NCBI GenBank assembly: GCA_965230515.1
Contig: OZ246007.1
Coordinates: 1,550,001 to 1,614,000 of the forward strand
Length of the DNA stretch: 64,000 nucleotides
From: JAJFKB01 sp965230515
GTDB taxonomy: Bacteria > Pseudomonadota > Gammaproteobacteria > Pseudomonadales > IMCC2047
Direction: 5' to 3'
Position numbers and translations under genes: made by a program. Below the pieces are notes generated by a model. It worked only from the letters and a program-made list of their open reading frames with translations, ran no database searches and had not been told where the DNA came from. This document shows positions 59,051 through 64,000 of the stretch, one piece after another; within the stretch, counting starts at the first letter, position 1; the number at the start of each line of letters is the position of its first letter.

Positions 59051-60022
59051 CTAGTTTTCCAGTTCAGCAACAGCTTCCTGTAGAGAGTGCCATAACTCCT
59101 TGTCCCGCTCAGCGGTCCATACTCGTGGATCTGCAAATTCGCCAGCCTCGTCATAACAACGGGCTATATCAAAAGGGATACTGTGCTCAAAGATCACCAG
59201 ATGCCCATAATCTCGCTGCATTTGTCTATAGGTGTCCACGTATACACTGGTCAGATCTTTACCAGCCGCACGCCCCTCTTTAACCGAATTAAACATATCA
59301 CTGACAAATCGACGCGTCCCATCAATAGCTTCCTTACACCCTTCTGCTGTCATTAATGCCTCACCTCGACCGGGCACCAGCTTTTCCGGTCCCAGTGCCA
59401 GCATATTATCCAGCGTAGTCGGCCAATCTTTGTGGTAGGCATCGCCCGTATAAGGGGTCGCACCGTATTCAACCAGGTCGCCAGAAAACAACACCTTATC
59501 CTTTGGCAGCCAAACGATGGTATCGCCTTTGGTATGACCACGCCCGATCTGCATGATTTTCACCTCTAGCGAACCAAGCCACATGGTCAGCTCTTTTTCA
59601 AAAACAATATTTGGCCAGGTCAGGCCGGGCACCGAATCCAAGCCTTTAAATAGTCTTGGAAAACGACCGACTTCAGAATCAAAATCTTCCTGGCCACGCT
59701 CAACCAACATATCGTAGGTATCTTTACTGGCGATAATATTTTGCGGCTGGTAGGCAGATGCGCCCAGCACACGTACCGCATGATAATGCGACATCACAAC
59801 GTGCTTGATCGGCTTATCCGTTATCTCCCGAATTCGGTCAATCACGTCCTGCGCCATAATGGGTGTTGCCTGAGTATCCACCACCATAACCGAATCATCA
59901 CCAATTACCACTCCGGTATTGGGGTCGCCTTCGGCGGTATACGCATATGCGTTATCTGAAAGTTTTACGAAAGATTTTTTCTTATCTTCCATATCACCGT
60001 GTGATGCAAATTGCTTAGCCAT
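59051..60022 (-). CDS. Metallo-beta-lactamase-fold hydrolase with a variant metal site
   Basis: This 323-residue protein has an MBL fold. The usual HxHxDH motif reads SHYHAVRVLGAS, so the Asp-His pair is missing, while GRGHTKGDTIVW and the LFSGDLVE motif keep a His and an Asp. The C-terminal half is helical and extends past the MBL domain. I remember this HxHAVR variant next to FAD monooxygenases with DUF2783, but its chemistry is not established. It is the first gene of the operon; the monooxygenase starts 27 bp later. Confidence 0.8.
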   Translation of the reverse strand: MAKQFASHGDMEDKKKSFVKLSDNAYAYTAEGDPNTGVVIGDDSVMVVDTQATPIMAQDVIDRIREITDKPIKHVVMSHYHAVRVLGASAYQPQNIIASKDTYDMLVERGQEDFDSEVGRFPRLFKGLDSVPGLTWPNIVFEKELTMWLGSLEVKIMQIGRGHTKGDTIVWLPKDKVLFSGDLVEYGATPYTGDAYHKDWPTTLDNMLALGPEKLVPGRGEALMTAEGCKEAIDGTRRFVSDMFNSVKEGRAAGKDLTSVYVDTYRQMQRDYGHLVIFEHSIPFDIARCYDEAGEFADPRVWTAERDKELWHSLQEAVAELEN

Positions 60023-60212
60023 CTTAATCCTGCTCCTACACTATTTTTTAATGATTAACTGAATATAGTTTCATATGTAACCATATTTATTAGTCCAAGG
60101 CAAGCAAAAAGAACATTCGACAACACCACAGTGTTGCCGAAGCACCAAAGACTTTTACAAAATTAAGATGAAATTTTTAAGGGTAGGGAAATGCTTCAGT
60201 CGCGGACAATCG

Positions 60213-61151
60213 TCACTGGATACGCAACTCTTTAGGCAGTGAAAATACGATATTTTCTTCCTGCCCTTTCAGTTCGCTGGGTAATTCCGCGCCAAGGGAC
60301 TGGAGTTTGTCGATCACTCTTTTCACTAATATTTCCGGTGCGGATGCACCAGCCGTTAAACCAATACTGGCTTTTCCTTTTATCCAGGACGGATCAATAT
60401 CCTGCGCATCATTAATCAGATAGGCATGCGCACCCTGTCGTTCGGCCAATTCCCGAAGTCGGTTTGAATTTGAGCTGTTTGCTGACCCCACAACAAAGAT
60501 TACCTCACAATCCATGGCCATCTGCTTGACTGCATCCTGCCGGTTTTGCGTGGCATAGCAAATATCGTCTTTTCGCGGCCCCTGGATTTTCGGAAATGCC
60601 TCCCGTAATGCATCAATAATCTTTGATGTATCATCAACGGATAATGTCGTTTGCGTGACATAAGCCAACTGATCAGGATTTTTTACTTTCAAAGAAGCAA
60701 CATCTTCCGGTTTCTCTACCAGATAAATACCACCGCCTTCGCTGTTGTCATACTGACCCATCGTTCCTTCGACTTCAGCATGACCGGCATGACCGATCAT
60801 AATACACTCCTGCCCGTCACGACTGAACCTGGTTACTTCCAGGTGTACTTTTGTGACCAGAGGGCAAGTGGCATCGAAAACTTTCAAACCTCGCTTTTTT
60901 GCTTCAGCCTGCACAGCCTGAGAAACACCATGGGCACTGAAAATTACCAGCGCCTGATCAGGCACCTCGTCCAATTCATCAACAAAAACAGCACCTCTTT
61001 CCCTGAGACCGTCCACCACAAAACGGTTATGAACCACTTCATGTCGAACATAGATTGGCGCGCCAAAGATATCCAGTGCGCGGTTAACAATTTCGATCGC
61101 TCTATCTACGCCAGCACAAAAGCCGCGGGGGTTGGCCAAAATTAGTTGCAT
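60213..61151 (-). CDS. ispH: 4-hydroxy-3-methylbut-2-enyl diphosphate reductase
   Basis: This 312-residue protein has the [4Fe-4S] cysteines in PRGFCAGVDRAIEIV, DATCPLVTKVH and the later DDICYATQNRQ segment. The HGVSQAV and SSNSNRL motifs bind substrate. IspH makes IPP and DMAPP in the last step of the MEP isoprenoid route. It follows fkpB and lspA on the same strand, the usual gammaproteobacterial order. Confidence 0.95.
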   Translation of the reverse strand: MQLILANPRGFCAGVDRAIEIVNRALDIFGAPIYVRHEVVHNRFVVDGLRERGAVFVDELDEVPDQALVIFSAHGVSQAVQAEAKKRGLKVFDATCPLVTKVHLEVTRFSRDGQECIMIGHAGHAEVEGTMGQYDNSEGGGIYLVEKPEDVASLKVKNPDQLAYVTQTTLSVDDTSKIIDALREAFPKIQGPRKDDICYATQNRQDAVKQMAMDCEVIFVVGSANSSNSNRLRELAERQGAHAYLINDAQDIDPSWIKGKASIGLTAGASAPEILVKRVIDKLQSLGAELPSELKGQEENIVFSLPKELRIQ

Positions 61152-61183
61152 GTTTCTCTCACCACTAGGAACTGCTCATTATA

Positions 61184-61627
61184 CTACGACCCGGAAGGGA
61201 CAACCTCGATAATATGGACATCAAAAAGCAGCGTTTTACCGGCCAGTGGGTGATTAAAATCAACCTCCACTTGATCACCCTCTATGCTTTTGATCATACC
61301 GGGCAGTTCCGACCGGTTTGCGTCGGCGAAAGAGAGCATCAGACCTGGCTGCAATTTAATCTGCGAATCAAAATCCTGCGTGCTCATTTGCTGAATATTA
61401 TTGGGGTTAGACATACCAAAGCCCTGCTCCGGCGAAAGGGTCATCTCTTTTCGAGCACCCGCCTCCAAGCCAAACAGCGCCTGCTCAAAGCCAGGCAGCA
61501 AATTACCATCACCAACCTCAAACGTTGCCGGCGTCTTATCAAAATTTGAATCCACTACACTGCCATCCTCAAGTTTAATGGCAAAATGCAGGGTAACCCT
61601 GGTGTCGGGACCAATTTTATGACTCAT
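61184..61627 (-). CDS. fkpB: FKBP-type peptidyl-prolyl isomerase (SlpA/FkpB)
   Basis: This 147-residue protein has the FKBP domain split by an IF insert as in SlyD/SlpA: VTLHFAIKLEDGSVVDSNFD, ALFGLEAGARKEMTLSPEQGFG and a C-terminal VDFNHPLAGKTL. The tail is short, with no His-rich metal-binding end as in SlyD, which supports SlpA. It has isomerase and chaperone activity. It starts 3 bp after lspA. Confidence 0.93.
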   Translation of the reverse strand: MSHKIGPDTRVTLHFAIKLEDGSVVDSNFDKTPATFEVGDGNLLPGFEQALFGLEAGARKEMTLSPEQGFGMSNPNNIQQMSTQDFDSQIKLQPGLMLSFADANRSELPGMIKSIEGDQVEVDFNHPLAGKTLLFDVHIIEVVPSGS

Positions 61628-61630
61628 ATT

Positions 61631-62131
61631 CTAATCTGCAGTTTTACGGTGAATAAATGTGTCCAGAATCAACAGCGCAGCACCTACGCTGATTGCCGAG
61701 TCTGCCAGGTTAAAGGCCGGGAAATAATAGTGTTTATAATGAACCGAGATAAAATCGATCACATAACCCAATGCAACGCGGTCATAGAGATTGCCCAAAG
61801 CGCCGCCCAGAATCATGGCCAAGGCAATCGCGAGCAGGGTTTCATCGCGCCGTAAACGTTTTATCCAGACAATCAGGGCCAAACTAACCGCTGTCGCTAA
61901 CAGGGCAAAAAACCAGCGCTGCCAACCACCGGCATCAGCTAAAAAACTGAACGCAGCCCCCCTATTATAAACCAGCGTAAAATCAAAAACTGGTAGTAAT
62001 GAATAAGCCTCGGCATACTCCAAATACCGCTCCGCCAGGTACTTAGTGCCCTGATCCAACAAAACCAGAACAACACTCAAGCCAAGCCAGCTTAGCTTTG
62101 AACCTGTTATTTTTTGGGAACGCTCCATCAA
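61631..62131 (-). CDS. lspA: Lipoprotein signal peptidase II
   Basis: This 166-residue protein has four membrane helices. The motifs VLLDQGTKY, YNRGAAFSFLAD and GNLYDRVALGYVIDF contain the two catalytic Asp residues of the aspartic peptidase. It cuts the signal peptide of diacylglyceryl-modified prolipoproteins; several lipoproteins (BamD and the AphA-like protein) are encoded in this window. It is between ileS and fkpB as in most relatives. Confidence 0.95.
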   Translation of the reverse strand: MMERSQKITGSKLSWLGLSVVLVLLDQGTKYLAERYLEYAEAYSLLPVFDFTLVYNRGAAFSFLADAGGWQRWFFALLATAVSLALIVWIKRLRRDETLLAIALAMILGGALGNLYDRVALGYVIDFISVHYKHYYFPAFNLADSAISVGAALLILDTFIHRKTAD

Positions 62132-62157
62132 CAGCTATCCTATAAACTGATACCAGA

Positions 62158-64000
62158 CTATGCGTATTTTCTTGCTTCACCCTGGTCAAATGCGTTCGTT
62201 ACGCAGCGCCCACAGAGCTCCGGGTGATCCACAACACTGCCGACATCATCGCGCCGGTGCCAGCAACGACCACACTTGGCTTTTTCCAGAGTATCCACCT
62301 GCACGCGCAAACCAGGCACTTCTGTCACATTTGCTGAGGCGGTGTCATCATCAACTACTGCCACAGCACCCGAAGTAATAAGTACAAAACGTAACTCATC
62401 GTCTAACTGCGCCAATGCTTGCTGCAGCGGTTCTGAACAATATAAAGTGACCTGCGCATCAAGACCGGAACCAATTTTCCCCTCCACCCGGGCGGCTTCC
62501 AGCTCTTTGTTTACCGCTGTTTTGATTCGCATCGCTTGCAGCCAGTAATCACGTCCCATTGTGTCCGCCTCAGACAAGGACTCAATCTCGCTATACCATT
62601 GTGCCGTGAACACCGACCCATCGCGTTCACCAGGCATATAACCCCAGATCTCATCGGCAGTAAAACTCAGTATCGGCGTTATCCAGCGGACAAAGGCTTC
62701 CGACAGATGGTAGAGAGCAGTCTGCGCCGAACGCCGGGCCAATCCATCTGTTTTTGCCGTGTACAACCGGTCCTTAATGATATCCAGATAAAATCCACCC
62801 ATATCAGTCACACAGAAGTTATGTAACTTCTGGTAGATCTGGTGAAACTGGAAGCTGTCATAGGCCTGCTGAATTTCCTGCTGAAGCTGCGCAGCACGGT
62901 CCAGCACCCAGCGGTCCAGCGCCAGCATCTCATTCGGCGCCACCAGGTGATCGGCAGGGTCAAAATCATTTAACCCGGACAAAAAGAACCGTGCGGTATT
63001 TCTAATACGTCGATAAGAGTCTGCTGCACGATTTAATATCTCATCGGAGACACTCATCTCACCACTAAAGTCGGTGGCGGCAACCCATAAACGCAAGATA
63101 TCTGCCCCCAGGTCATTAGCCACTTTTTGCGGTGAGATCACATTACCCAAAGACTTGGACATTTTTTTACCATCGGCATCCACGGTGAAACCGTGGGTCA
63201 GGACCGACCGATAGGGCGCATTGCCATTGATCGCGATGGCGGTTTTAAGGGAGGATTGAAACCACCCCCGATGTTGATCCGAGCCCTCCAGGTACAGATC
63301 TGCCGGGTAACGCAGTGCTTTATGCCGGTTGAGTACCGCGTAATGGGTAACGCCGGAATCAAACCAGACATCCAGCGTATCAGTGACCTTGGAATACTGT
63401 TGCGCTTCGTCACCCAGCAACTCCGTCGCATCAAGCTCAAACCAGGCGTCAATTCCTTCCTGTTCAACTTTCTGTGCAACCCGTTCGATAAGTGCTGGTG
63501 TGTTCGGATGCAGTTCCTGCGTCTCTTTATCGACAAAGAGTGCAATGGGCACACCCCAGGTACGTTGCCGGGAAATACACCAATCTGGACTACTCGCGAG
63601 CATCGACTCTATCCTGGCCTGCCCCCAGTCTGGTATCCATTGCACACCTTTAACCGCCTCTGTGACATCACCCATCAGGTTGTTTTTTGTCATGCTGACA
63701 AACCACTGGGGAGTTGCCCGATAAATCAGTGGCGTTTTGGTACGCCAGCAATGGGGAAAACTGTGGGATATTTTACTTTCCGCGAGTAAATGGCCGCACT
63801 CTTTGAGCTTGGCGACGATTTTTTCATCAACTTTGTATACATGCTCTCCGGCAAAGAGTTCGGTTTTATCTCGAAAAACACCTTTGTCATCAACCAGGTT
63901 GAGGGTTTCAATGCCATACTTCTGGCCAACAACAAAATCCTCCATACCATGGTCCGGCGCCGTATGCACTGCTCCTGTACCCGCTTCTGTCGTGACATGA
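62158..64000 (-). CDS. ileS: Isoleucyl-tRNA synthetase, C-terminal two thirds (5' end outside)
   Basis: The frame is open to the window edge, giving 613 residues; the first visible ones read HVTTEAGTGAVHTAP, part of the editing domain. The class I KMSKS site is GKKMSKSLGN, preceded by QHRGWFQSSL. The zinc-binding C-terminus has CGRCWHRRDDVGSV and CGRC. It charges tRNA-Ile and edits mischarged Val. An ATG-like start near 63998 in a different frame is spurious. lspA follows after 26 bp. Confidence 0.96.
   Translation of the reverse strand, partial: HVTTEAGTGAVHTAPDHGMEDFVVGQKYGIETLNLVDDKGVFRDKTELFAGEHVYKVDEKIVAKLKECGHLLAESKISHSFPHCWRTKTPLIYRATPQWFVSMTKNNLMGDVTEAVKGVQWIPDWGQARIESMLASSPDWCISRQRTWGVPIALFVDKETQELHPNTPALIERVAQKVEQEGIDAWFELDATELLGDEAQQYSKVTDTLDVWFDSGVTHYAVLNRHKALRYPADLYLEGSDQHRGWFQSSLKTAIAINGNAPYRSVLTHGFTVDADGKKMSKSLGNVISPQKVANDLGADILRLWVAATDFSGEMSVSDEILNRAADSYRRIRNTARFFLSGLNDFDPADHLVAPNEMLALDRWVLDRAAQLQQEIQQAYDSFQFHQIYQKLHNFCVTDMGGFYLDIIKDRLYTAKTDGLARRSAQTALYHLSEAFVRWITPILSFTADEIWGYMPGERDGSVFTAQWYSEIESLSEADTMGRDYWLQAMRIKTAVNKELEAARVEGKIGSGLDAQVTLYCSEPLQQALAQLDDELRFVLITSGAVAVVDDDTASANVTEVPGLRVQVDTLEKAKCGRCWHRRDDVGSVVDHPELCGRCVTNAFDQGEARKYA

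Noticed and set aside
63726..63998. 90-residue minus-strand frame at the right edge as a separate gene
   Set aside because: It is out of frame with ileS, whose conserved editing and zinc motifs fix the true frame to the window end.

Overview
This window comes from a gammaproteobacterium, probably a marine member of the Cellvibrionales/Spongiibacteraceae type. That placement is an inference from gene order, the PHA synthase, the TonB-dependent receptor and sequence style; no database was searched. Two stretches follow the gene order I remember from Pseudomonas aeruginosa PAO1: rrn-pssA-ilvC with an acetolactate synthase pair nearby, and clpB-pgeF-rluD-bamD-(nadE)-pilS-pilR ... ispH-fkpB-lspA-ileS. 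Both the first and last genes are cut by the window edges (a HyuB C-terminus at base 1, and ileS running off at base 64000).

Bases 1-31950 hold mostly accessory and household genes in short units. They include an MFS carrier, an AhpD-like protein, a MATE exporter, a BLUF photoreceptor, a DUF411 protein, the ABC-F protein Uup, an alkyltransferase-like protein overlapping a DUF123 nuclease, a LuxR solo facing a TonB receptor/HDAC pair, a ferredoxin reductase, an AphA-like phosphatase, a MaoC hydratase, a DASS carrier and a four-domain GGDEF-EAL protein. They continue with a K+ channel, a PanP-type decarboxylase overlapping an eIF2B-like protein, rimI, a HolD-like psi subunit and leuA. Upstream of leuA lies a candidate leucine attenuator whose short ORF ends in clustered Leu codons.

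Bases 32317-43981 hold phaC with its own promoter and terminator, then a complete rRNA operon on the minus strand. The operon has tandem promoters, boxA sites, 16S, tRNA-Ile(GAT), tRNA-Ala(TGC), 23S, 5S and a terminator, and its spacers carry three related hairpin repeats. Next come pssA, ilvC with a UUCG-loop terminator, and a divergent ilvY whose start codon abuts a 12-bp-arm operator palindrome.

Bases 43982-64000 hold the acetolactate synthase genes (ilvB/ilvH), a DUF4124 protein, clpB with a clear sigma-32 promoter and a GTG start, pgeF, rluD, bamD, nadE and pilSR. The slot between pilR and ispH, where Pseudomonas keeps its minor pilin genes, instead holds an AhpD-like gene and a three-gene operon: a degenerate metallo-beta-lactamase protein, an FAD monooxygenase and DUF2783. 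The window ends with ispH, fkpB, lspA and ileS.

No CRISPR array, prophage, insertion sequence or transposase was seen. The most interesting items are the leuA leader, the pilR-ispH replacement, the spacer hairpin repeats, the HolD-like fusion and the LuxR/TonB/HDAC locus.
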